From Rhizobiaceae bacterium (lineage in GTDB: Bacteria; Pseudomonadota; Alphaproteobacteria; Rhizobiales; Rhizobiaceae), in assembly GCA_004299545.1 (NCBI GenBank), contig SCRB01000138.1, positions 1-5,759 on the forward strand: DNA of 5,759 nucleotides. The letters run 5' to 3'. The position numbers and the translations under genes are program-made. Shown piece by piece: positions 1-5,554 of this stretch; within the stretch, counting starts at the first letter, position 1; every line of letters starts with the position of its first letter. The notes under the pieces are model-generated. The model was not told where the DNA came from. It saw nothing but the letters and a program-made list of their open reading frames with translations, and made no database searches.

Positions 1-561
1 CGAAAGCGGCGTGAGAAGCGGCCATTCTTCACCATCGGCCATTCCAGCCGGAGCCTGGAGGAATTTGTCGGCCTGTTGAGGGAAGCCGAGGTCACGCTGG
101 TGGCGGACATCCGGAAATTGCCGATGTCGAGAGCCAATCCTCAATTCAACAGCGGCGCGCTTGCCGCGGCGCTGGAGAGCGTCGGTATGGCCTATGAGCA
201 TATAGCAGCGCTCGGCGGCCTTCGCGGAAAGACGCCGGGTCTGTCGCCCGACATCAATGGCTTCTGGACGAATGCGAGTTTCCACCGCTATGCGGATTAT
301 GCGCTCTCGTCGCAATTCCATGCGGGCTTCGAAGAACTGATCGACGCGGGGCGCAAGCGCCGTACCGCGATCATGTGTGCGGAGGCGGTATGGTGGCGAT
401 GCCATCGCCGTATTGTCTCCGATTACCTGATCGCGCAAGGGGAGACGGTTTTCCATATCATGGGGCCGGGGCAAATCGAGCCGGCCCGCCTGACGCGAGG
501 GGCTGTCGTCCAGGACGACGACACGGTCGTCTATCCGGCCTCGCATCGATCGGAAGCCTGA
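1..561 (+). CDS. DUF488 domain-containing protein, 5' end cut by window edge
   Basis: The reading frame is open from the first base of the window, so the start lies upstream; 186 residues are visible. The family signature is clear from the first residues. TIGHSSRSLEEF lies near residue 11, followed by VADIRKLPMSRANPQFN, then the ALGGLRGK stretch, and CAEAVWWRCHRRIVSDYL in the C-terminal half. The Cys, Glu, Cys-His-Arg cluster in that last stretch is the most conserved part of DUF488. Family members are usually around 150-190 residues, so probably only a few N-terminal residues are missing. The biochemical function of DUF488 is not established, and I assign none. The gene ends 154 bases before the gluconokinase gene on the same strand. 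With that gap there is no strong case for one operon. An internal ATG at 76 is in frame but would cut off the conserved GHS motif, so it is not the start. Confidence 0.9.
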   Translation, partial: RKRREKRPFFTIGHSSRSLEEFVGLLREAEVTLVADIRKLPMSRANPQFNSGALAAALESVGMAYEHIAALGGLRGKTPGLSPDINGFWTNASFHRYADYALSSQFHAGFEELIDAGRKRRTAIMCAEAVWWRCHRRIVSDYLIAQGETVFHIMGPGQIEPARLTRGAVVQDDDTVVYPASHRSEA

Positions 562-631
562 GCGGACTGGTCCGACCCGGCCCCGATTGGACTTCGTGCC
601 TGTCTCGTACTGGCATCGTGGGAGCAGGTTT

Positions 632-640
632 TGTAATACA
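632..640. promoter_or_regulatory. Candidate GntR/FadR-type operator half-palindrome upstream of gluconokinase
   Basis: TGTAATACA has perfect 4-base arms (TGTA/TACA) around a central A. With flanking bases it reads TTGTAATACAC, close to the T-N-GT-N3-AC-N-A pattern of FadR-subfamily GntR regulators; only the last base departs. It lies 75 bases before the preferred gntK start, in a 154-base gap where a promoter would be expected. The site is short and a match by chance is possible. No -35/-10 pair could be assigned with confidence. Confidence 0.25.
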
Positions 641-702
641 CGTCCTAATGATTGGGGAGAAATCGCCCTGCTTTGCGCAGGACTGCTTCACCCCTGTTTG
701 TC

Positions 703-709
703 AGGCAGG
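703..709 (+). promoter_or_regulatory. Ribosome binding site that decides the gluconokinase start
   Basis: AGGCAGG lies 6 bases before the ATG at 716 and resembles a Shine-Dalgarno sequence with one substitution. The frame is open further upstream to 587, but upstream starts would add residues with no family resemblance. This supports 716 over the longer reading. A second ATG at 725 would lie further from this site. Confidence 0.5.
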
Positions 710-715
710 TGTTTC

Positions 716-1270
716 ATGTCGGCAATGCCATTGGAGACGCGGTGCGGGCCCGTCATCGTCATGGGCGTCAGCGGTTCCGGCAAAACGACGGTCGGCGCGG
801 CGGTGGCGGAAGCGTTCGACGTTCCCTTCATTGAAGGTGATGCGCTTCATCCCGCCGCAAACGTCGAGAAGATGCGCCGGGGTATTCCGCTGACGGACGA
901 GGATCGCTGGCCGTGGCTCGACCGCGTGGCGCGGGAATTGAAAACGAGCGCGCGCCAGCAGGGCGGGGCAGCCGCATCCTGTTCGGCGTTGCGGCGGATC
1001 TATCGCGACCGCCTGCGGAGCGCCGTCGGTCCGGAGCTTCGTTTCGTCTTCCTTCGCGGCGACATGGCGACCCTGGCCGCCAGGATGCAGCATCGTCATG
1101 GGCATTTCATGCCGGCCTCGCTGCTCGAGAGCCAATTTGCCACATTGGAAACGCCGGTCGAGGAAGAAGATGTTCTGACCGTCGGGGTCGCCGGGCCGGT
1201 GGGGGAAGTGGTCGCCGCCGCGATCCGCGCGCTGGATCAGAATCGGCGGGAAATGAACGGGCAGCGGTGA
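716..1270 (+). CDS. gntK: Gluconokinase, P-loop (GntK/IdnK) type
   Basis: The product (184 residues) should phosphorylate D-gluconate with ATP to 6-phosphogluconate in the cytoplasm, feeding the Entner-Doudoroff or pentose phosphate pathway. Walker A is GVSGSGKTT at residues 17-25, with K23. The family blocks follow: GDALHP (41-46), the NVEKMRRGIPLTDEDRWPWL stretch (49-68), CSALRRIYRDRLR (89-101), FLRGD (112-116) and HFMPASLLESQFATLE (130-145). These order and identify the gluconokinase branch rather than shikimate or adenylate kinase. Length fits the family (about 165-185). The start at 716 is chosen for its upstream AGGCAGG and for placing the P-loop near the N-terminus; ATG 725 is an alternative. 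No gluconate transporter or Entner-Doudoroff enzyme is beside it in this window. A 90-codon gene follows after 41 bases and may be co-transcribed. Confidence 0.93.
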   Translation: MSAMPLETRCGPVIVMGVSGSGKTTVGAAVAEAFDVPFIEGDALHPAANVEKMRRGIPLTDEDRWPWLDRVARELKTSARQQGGAAASCSALRRIYRDRLRSAVGPELRFVFLRGDMATLAARMQHRHGHFMPASLLESQFATLETPVEEEDVLTVGVAGPVGEVVAAAIRALDQNRREMNGQR

Positions 1271-1311
1271 TTCCGCGCCTGAGGAAGAGGACCGGATTTC
1301 GGAAAGACGGC

Positions 1312-1584
1312 ATGAGACGCAAATCGGGAAGAGCGAGGATCGAGCGGGGAAGCGGGGAAGGCCAGCCTGCAACGATACCGTGCATCATCGAATGGGACGA
1401 TCTGTCTCCGAAGGAACAGCTGGCGCTCAAGCGGCTCAACCGCGGGCACGATCCCCAACTCGACCCGGTAACGGTCGAGAGGCTGCTCGCCCTCGGCCTT
1501 GCGGTACAACGTCCGCAGGGGATAGGGATCAGCCGCGCCGGCCGCGAACTGGTGATCAACGTGCTCCTGGGGCCGGATGCCTGA
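1312..1584 (+). CDS. Small hypothetical protein, possibly winged-helix-like
   Basis: I do not recognise this 90-residue protein. The first 20 residues are basic and low in complexity (Arg, Lys, Gly, Ser). The rest looks folded: a probable helix LSPKEQLALKRLNRG (31-45), a second helix DPVTVERLLALGLAV (51-65), then GIGISRAGRELV (70-81). The pattern of a helix ending in LLALGLA, a short turn, then I-S-x-A-G-R-E-L resembles the recognition helix and wing of winged-helix proteins, where a similar LT-x-x-G motif is common. This is inference from pattern only. GGAAAG at 1301-1306 is a plausible ribosome binding site 5 bases before the ATG. It starts 41 bases after gntK on the same strand, and the reading frames that oppose it look like shadows. 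No signal peptide or membrane segment is seen. Confidence 0.6.
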   Translation: MRRKSGRARIERGSGEGQPATIPCIIEWDDLSPKEQLALKRLNRGHDPQLDPVTVERLLALGLAVQRPQGIGISRAGRELVINVLLGPDA

Positions 1585-1590
1585 TCCGGC
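1572..1590 (+). terminator. Stem-loop overlapping the stop codon of the 90-residue gene
   Basis: GCCGGAT (1572-1578) and ATCCGGC (1584-1590) form a perfect 7-bp stem with a 5-base loop. A 10-bp palindrome CCGGCGCCGG (1586-1595) overlaps its 3' arm and could compete with it. A run of T follows only at 1622-1627, about 30 bases later, so this is not a textbook intrinsic terminator. Its place at the end of a + strand gene group, facing a convergent gene, fits a role in ending or stabilising transcripts. Confidence 0.35.
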
Positions 1591-1645
1591 GCCGGTGTAT
1601 CAAAGCGCACTGTGCTCCTGTCTTTTTATGTGAGCATGACCTTTT

Positions 1646-1670
1646 CGGAAAACCGGTCTCCATTTTTCCG
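1646..1670 (-). terminator. Weak stem-loop just after the LysR gene stop
   Basis: CGGAAAA (1646-1652) and TTTTCCG (1664-1670) form a 7-bp perfect inverted repeat with an 11-base loop. It begins three bases beyond the stop of the LysR gene on the - strand. It would also be read at the end of + strand transcripts. The stem is AT-rich in its inner half, the loop is long and no U-run follows, so termination is uncertain. Confidence 0.25.
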
Positions 1671-1672
1671 GA

Positions 1673-2506
1673 TCACGCGCTCGTCAGCCCGTTCAGCGCC
1701 TGGCGTATGTCCTCCCGTTCCTCCCCGTTTTCCGAATAGACCGCGTAGACCGGGTAGACGAATTCCGGCGCCCCCTCCACGCGTTCCAGCTCTCCGTTCT
1801 CTATATAGGGGTCGGCGACGCTGCGGCGGAAATAACCCATCCCCCCCGCGCGCAGAATATAACTGAGGCCGAGGGGACCGAGATTCACCACGAGGGCGGG
1901 ATCACCGAACCTTTGCGTGCCCGATCCGTATTGCGCGGCGAATTGCGGTCCCCAGTCGACATGCACATAATCCACGGCGCCTGCGCCTTGCTTGCCGGCC
2001 TTGCGAACGAGAACGAGCTTCTCCTCCTGTAAGAGCCGCACGGTCAAGCCTGGTGCAAGCATAGGCGCGTAGACGACTGCGATATCGAGAATCCCGGTGC
2101 GAAGCTGCTCCAGAAGCTGTTCGGCCAGGCCGACCTGAAGCCTTATCGCGACCTCGGGCACCATCTTGCGCATCCACACCAGCCAGTCGAGCAGAAGCGG
2201 GTCCCACAGGCTGAGTTCGCCGCCGAGGGCGACGATGCTCGACTTGCCGGCGGGGACCGCCAATTGCTGGCGCGCCCGCTCCCAAATATGCACCAGCGAT
2301 TGAGCGTAGCGCTCGAACTCCCTTCCAGCGGCGGTCAGCTGCGCCCCATTGCGGTTGCGCTGGAACAGTTGCCGCCCGATCTCGTCCTCAAGCGTGCGGA
2401 TGCGCGCGCTGACGGTCGTCGCGGTAACGTGGAGCCGGTCGGCGGCGTCCTGGAAGCTCCCGGACTGAATAATCTGCAGGAAGGTTCGTGCTCGTTCGAT
2501 ATCCAT
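1673..2506 (-). CDS. LysR-family transcriptional regulator
   Basis: A cytoplasmic DNA-binding regulator of 277 residues. The N-terminal winged helix-turn-helix is typical: ARTFLQIIQSGSFQDAADRLHVTATTVSARIRTLEDEIGRQLFQR spans about residues 6-50, followed by LTAAGREFERYAQSL into the linker helix. Residues from about 88 onward form the effector-binding domain, slightly short for the family (usually near 300 in total). The ligand cannot be told. The start is either ATG at 2506 or the GTG directly before it at 2509; an in-frame stop at 2540-2542 excludes anything longer. GGCGGA at 2511-2516 is a weak ribosome binding site. It is divergent from the MFS transporter gene with a 229-base gap between start codons, the usual LysR arrangement, so it probably controls the transporter-kinase pair and itself. 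Confidence 0.92.
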   Translation of the reverse strand: MDIERARTFLQIIQSGSFQDAADRLHVTATTVSARIRTLEDEIGRQLFQRNRNGAQLTAAGREFERYAQSLVHIWERARQQLAVPAGKSSIVALGGELSLWDPLLLDWLVWMRKMVPEVAIRLQVGLAEQLLEQLRTGILDIAVVYAPMLAPGLTVRLLQEEKLVLVRKAGKQGAGAVDYVHVDWGPQFAAQYGSGTQRFGDPALVVNLGPLGLSYILRAGGMGYFRRSVADPYIENGELERVEGAPEFVYPVYAVYSENGEEREDIRQALNGLTSA

Positions 2507-2612
2507 CACGATCCGCCATTCAATGCGATTTTCTTGCCGTCATAGCCGATTTACACCCTGATTTCGCCGTCGAAGGCAGAAGTTCCCTCGCAGACGCACG
2601 CAAGAACAAGAC

Positions 2613-2645
2613 CGGACATTCCCCTTTTTGGGGATGAAATGTCCG
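2613..2645. repeat. Inverted repeat with nested inner stem in the divergent gap
   Basis: CGGACATT (2613-2620) is repeated inverted as AATGTCCG (2638-2645), a perfect 8-bp dyad. Directly inside it CCCC (2621-2624) can pair with GGGG (2630-2633) across a TTTTT loop, leaving a 4-base bulge ATGA on one side. It lies about 91 bases upstream of the MFS start. As DNA it could be an operator with arms about two and a half helical turns apart. As RNA it would be a stable hairpin in the leader of the transporter transcript. Which applies is not decidable from sequence. Confidence 0.6.
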
Positions 2646-2655
2646 ACCGCAGCCT

Positions 2656-2665
2656 GTATCGATAC
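2656..2665. promoter_or_regulatory. Perfect palindrome, candidate operator
   Basis: GTATCGATAC is a perfect 10-bp palindrome 10 bases beyond the larger inverted repeat and 70 bases before the MFS start codon. Its place fits a regulator site near the transporter promoter. A 10-bp palindrome is expected by chance about once per kilobase, so the evidence is modest. Confidence 0.3.
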
Positions 2666-2735
2666 CCCTTCTCGTTCCATGACCGCAGGTGGTTCGCCGC
2701 CGCGCAGCCAGACCTGAAAGCCGCATATATCGACC

Positions 2736-3941
2736 ATGTCCTCCAAGACTTCCTTTCAGGCCAAGGCCGCCGTTTCGCTTGTTGCGCTGATGTTCCTGGC
2801 CGCCAATCTGCGCCCGGCGCTGACAAGCGTCGGGCCATTGATCGAGCAGATTCGCCAGACGACGGGCATTTCGCTGACAGCGGCCGGTTTGCTGACCAGT
2901 CTCCCCCTCGTGGCCTTCGGTGCGCTTGCGCCGCTGGCGCAATTCGGCCGCCGGTTCGGCATGGAACGGACGCTGGGCGTGGCGCTTTTCCTGCTGACCC
3001 TCGGCATCCTGATCCGGTCGGAGGGATCGATAGGGGCGCTGTTCGCCGGCTCCATCTGCCTGGCGGCGGGTATCGCGGTCGGAAACGTCCTGGTCCCAAG
3101 CCTCATCAAAAGAGACTTTCCGCATCGCGTCAAAGGCGTGACGACCATCTATGCGGTCATGCTGAACCTCATGCCCGCGATCTCGACTAGCATCGTGGTG
3201 CCCTTGTCCGACTGGCTCCCCGGCGGCTGGCGCAGCGCGCTCGCCGTCTGGGCAATTCCGGCTGCGGCCTCCCTCCTGTTCTGGCTGCCGGCCACCATGC
3301 GCCCCCCGGAGCGGGGCCCGCTGCCGCGCGAATCCGGGTCACCGCCCCTGTGGCGCTCAAGCCTTGCTTGGCAGGTTACGGCGTTCATGGGACTGCAATC
3401 CCTGTCGTACTACATAACGATCGCTTGGTTTCCGGCGATTTTCCAAAGCCATGGCATCGGGGCGGCGCGAGCCGGCCTGCTCATCACCCTTTATCAACTC
3501 GTTGCGCTGACTGCCCTTCCGGCCGTGCCGGTCATTCTCCGGCACACGAAAGACCAGAAAGCTCTCGCGGTCGCATGTTCCCTGACGGTGGTATTCTCGC
3601 TCTGCGGTTTCCTGCTCTTTCCCGCGGTCACCTCTCTATGGATGGTGACGATGGGGCTGGCGAGCGGCACGTCGCTGACGCTGGCGCTCAGTTTCATCAG
3701 CCTGCGTGCCACCGACCATCACGAGGCCGCGGCCCTGTCGGTGATGTCGCAGACGGTCGGCTATCTTTTCGCCGCGGCGGGAACGTTCGGTTTCGGCCTC
3801 GTCCATGATCTCGCCGGCGGCTGGTCGACGCCTTTGATCCTGTGGCTGGTCATCGCCCTGGCGCAAGCCGTTGTCGGTCTCGGGGCCGGTCGTGACCACA
3901 CCATATCGATCGGGCAATTCCACCAAACCAAGCCGTCATAA
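2736..3941 (+). CDS. MFS transporter, CynX/NimT family
   Basis: An inner-membrane carrier of 401 residues with about 12 membrane segments, the length usual for the family. Family features are visible: NLRPALTSVGPLI (24-36) at the end of the first membrane segment, GLLTSLPLVAFGALAP (51-66), NVLVPSLIKRDFP (117-129), WRSALAVWA (165-173), a loop at about 186-208 between the halves, QSLSYYITIAWFPAIF (221-236), and SVMSQTVGYLFAAAG (335-349). Together these point to the CynX/NimT/YeaN branch, whose members have been linked to cyanate and nitroimidazole transport. The substrate here is unknown, and the kinase next to it suggests a sugar, polyol or sugar acid (inference). The start at 2736 is the first after an in-frame stop at 2715-2717. 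No clear Shine-Dalgarno lies before it, only an AT-rich stretch. The kinase gene follows after 33 bases, so the two are probably co-transcribed; the LysR gene is divergent. Confidence 0.9.
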   Translation: MSSKTSFQAKAAVSLVALMFLAANLRPALTSVGPLIEQIRQTTGISLTAAGLLTSLPLVAFGALAPLAQFGRRFGMERTLGVALFLLTLGILIRSEGSIGALFAGSICLAAGIAVGNVLVPSLIKRDFPHRVKGVTTIYAVMLNLMPAISTSIVVPLSDWLPGGWRSALAVWAIPAAASLLFWLPATMRPPERGPLPRESGSPPLWRSSLAWQVTAFMGLQSLSYYITIAWFPAIFQSHGIGAARAGLLITLYQLVALTALPAVPVILRHTKDQKALAVACSLTVVFSLCGFLLFPAVTSLWMVTMGLASGTSLTLALSFISLRATDHHEAAALSVMSQTVGYLFAAAGTFGFGLVHDLAGGWSTPLILWLVIALAQAVVGLGAGRDHTISIGQFHQTKPS

Positions 3942-3974
3942 AATGACCGTCAGCCATCGCATCATGGATAGCGA

Positions 3975-5474
3975 ATGAGCCGTTTCCTCCTTGGTATCGA
4001 TGCCGGTTCCTCCGTGACCAAGGCCGCGATCTTCGATCCGGCCGGCAACGAGATCGCGCGCGGCTTTCAACGGACGGAATTGAAGCGCCCGCAGCCGGGG
4101 TGGTGCGAAACCGATCCTGATGCGGCATGGGAGGCTGCGAAAACAGCCATCCGCATGGCGCTTGACGCAGCCTCGCTCGACGGCGGTGCCATCGCCGCGA
4201 TCGGCATTTCCGCCGCGATGGTGGGTGCCTGGCTGGTGGACGAAAGGGGAAACGCGCTCCGGCCGGGCATCAATTGGGAGGACAGCCGCAGCCAGCCGAT
4301 GCTCGACCGGCGCGCCGCCGCCGATCCGGATTTCTATCATCGTATCTTCCTCTCCGACGGATGCGTCATGCAGCAGGGCTGCACCCTGCCGCTGGTCGCA
4401 TGGCTCAAGGAACATGAAAACGAGACCCTCGAGCAGGCGGCGCATGTGTTCAGCTATAAGGACTTCCTGCGCATGAAGCTGACCGGCCGGGCCGCGGCCG
4501 ACCGCACGGAGGCCGCCGTTGCGCCCGGCAGCGCCACGGCGAGGGACCGCAGCCCGGACATGCTCGATCTGTTCGGCCTGACCGGCCTTTCGGCAAAGCT
4601 CCCCGAGGCGAAGGAGTCCGAGAGCCTGGCCGGGACGGTCACGCGCCAGGCAGCCGAGACAACCGGCCTTCGCGAGGGAACGCCGGTCGCGATCGGTGCG
4701 GGCGATGTGCCCTCGACCGTCACCGGCGCCAGCGCCCTTGAGGACGGAACGACGATGGCGATCCTCGGTACGACCTGCATGATCGGCGTGATTTCCGATA
4801 GCCCGATCTTCACCCCGCCCGATCTCGGCCTCCTGTTCACCTTGCCCGGCAAGGCCTGGTTCCGTGCCATGGTGAATGTCGCCGGCACGCTCAATCTCGA
4901 CTGGGCGATCAGAACGATCCTCGGCGAAGACGGAAACGATCCGCACCGCTTCGCGCGGGTCGAGAAGCTGATCGCCGGCATTCCGATCGGTGCGGAAGGC
5001 GTCGTCTTCCTGCCTTATCTCAGCGAGAGTGGCATCATCGCTCCGGTAGTCGAACCACGTGCGCGTGCCGGTTTTCACGGCCTGACGCCCCGCCATCATC
5101 GCGGGCATATGCTGCGCGCGGTCTATGAGGGCGTGGTTCTCGCCATGCGCGACCTGCTCGATGTCCTGCCGGGCGGCGGGGACGAGGTCCTGCTGACAGG
5201 AGGCGGCTCCGCCAGCCGGCTGTGGACGCAAATGATCGCCGACGCGCTCGGCCGCACGGTGCTTGTTCCCGCCGGATCGGAGTTCGGCGCGCGGGGCGCC
5301 GCCCTTCTCGCCGGAACCGCGATCGGGTGGTTTCCCTCGATCCGCGCCGCTTCGCTCGCCACGCGCAGCATCGCGCGTCGGCATGTTCCCGACCCGGCTG
5401 TCAAGCCGGACTGGGACGATGCATTTGCCGCCTATTCGGCCCATCGCGAACGCGTTCTGCGGAAAGCAAGCTGA
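3975..5474 (+). CDS. FGGY-family carbohydrate kinase, substrate undetermined
   Basis: A cytoplasmic ATP-dependent kinase of 499 residues, the usual FGGY length. The N-terminal domain opens with LGIDAGSSVTKAAIFD (6-21), the phosphate-binding loop with D9. PGWCETDPDAAWEA (41-54), GISAAMVGAWLVD (77-89) and NWEDSR (100-105) follow in family order. The catalytic aspartate is D244 in GAGD (241-244). The C-terminal domain has LGTTCMIG (264-271), FLPYLSESG (345-353), the LTGGGSASRLWTQMIADALG block (407-426) and EFGARGAALLAG (436-447). The layout is closest to the xylulokinase / L-xylulose kinase branch, not glycerol kinase, but I cannot name the substrate. Start: ATG 3975 with GGATA just upstream. 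Spacing of 33 bases after the transporter gene supports one transcript, and a GntR-type regulator follows 80 bases downstream. No missing motif, frameshift or composition change is seen. Confidence 0.92.
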   Translation: MSRFLLGIDAGSSVTKAAIFDPAGNEIARGFQRTELKRPQPGWCETDPDAAWEAAKTAIRMALDAASLDGGAIAAIGISAAMVGAWLVDERGNALRPGINWEDSRSQPMLDRRAAADPDFYHRIFLSDGCVMQQGCTLPLVAWLKEHENETLEQAAHVFSYKDFLRMKLTGRAAADRTEAAVAPGSATARDRSPDMLDLFGLTGLSAKLPEAKESESLAGTVTRQAAETTGLREGTPVAIGAGDVPSTVTGASALEDGTTMAILGTTCMIGVISDSPIFTPPDLGLLFTLPGKAWFRAMVNVAGTLNLDWAIRTILGEDGNDPHRFARVEKLIAGIPIGAEGVVFLPYLSESGIIAPVVEPRARAGFHGLTPRHHRGHMLRAVYEGVVLAMRDLLDVLPGGGDEVLLTGGGSASRLWTQMIADALGRTVLVPAGSEFGARGAALLAGTAIGWFPSIRAASLATRSIARRHVPDPAVKPDWDDAFAAYSAHRERVLRKAS

Positions 5475-5516
5475 CCTCCGTTATGGCCTTTACAGCAGCA
5501 CGATCACGGATTTAAG

Positions 5517-5530
5517 GTGGTGTATACCAC
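5517..5530. promoter_or_regulatory. Candidate HutC-subfamily GntR operator before the regulator gene
   Basis: GTGGT (5517-5521) and ACCAC (5526-5530) are perfect inverted arms around GTAT. The core GTGTATAC (5520-5527) matches the GT-N-TA-N-AC pattern known for HutC-subfamily GntR operators. It lies 24 bases before the GTG start of the GntR gene, where binding would block its transcription. Autoregulation is inferred; a shared site for the upstream kinase operon was not seen. The site sits in the 80-base gap after the kinase gene. Confidence 0.5.
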
Positions 5531-5554
5531 TTGAACTAATGGACCATACCGCCC

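Larger units (their letters stand above)
2507..2735. promoter_or_regulatory. Divergent control region between the LysR and MFS genes
   Basis: This 229-base gap must hold the promoters for both genes. It holds no believable gene. I could not assign a -35/-10 pair for either direction with confidence, which is common outside the enterics. Its visible structure is an inverted repeat at 2613-2645 and a perfect palindrome at 2656-2665, listed separately. LysR proteins usually bind a T-N11-A dyad in such gaps; no single convincing match to that pattern stands out apart from these dyads. Confidence 0.6.

Noticed and set aside
563..574. Short dyad CGGAC-TG-GTCCG just after the DUF488 stop, considered as a terminator
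   Set aside because: The stem is only four or five pairs with almost no loop, and no T-run follows.
667..705. Two similar small hairpins, CCTGC-TTTGC-GCAGG and CCTG-TTTGT-CAGG, before the gluconokinase start
   Set aside because: The stems are 4-5 bp, expected often in GC-rich sequence, and they match no known leader or riboswitch pattern.
913..1311. A longer upstream reading of the 90-residue gene, extending back into gntK
   Set aside because: The extension overlaps gluconokinase out of frame and is Arg/Gly/Ala-rich and unstructured. ATG 1312 has a plausible ribosome binding site.
701..1372. A 223-codon open frame on the - strand opposite gluconokinase
   Set aside because: It overlaps a clearly identified gntK, has no family features and has the composition of a shadow frame in GC-rich DNA.
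2520..3125. Open frames on the - strand across the divergent gap and the start of the MFS gene
   Set aside because: They run opposite the conserved first membrane segments of the transporter, have biased Arg/Gln-rich composition and no recognisable domain.
2639..3190. A 183-codon + strand frame beginning in the inverted repeat and overlapping the MFS gene
   Set aside because: It is out of frame with the transporter along most of its length and shows no family features.
3936..5444. A 502-codon open frame on the - strand opposite the FGGY kinase
   Set aside because: Its codons are exactly in register with the kinase codons, so it is interrupted only where the kinase uses TTA, CTA or TCA, which are rare in GC-rich genes. 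Its product is Arg/Gly/Ala-rich with no recognisable domain. The kinase has every family motif.
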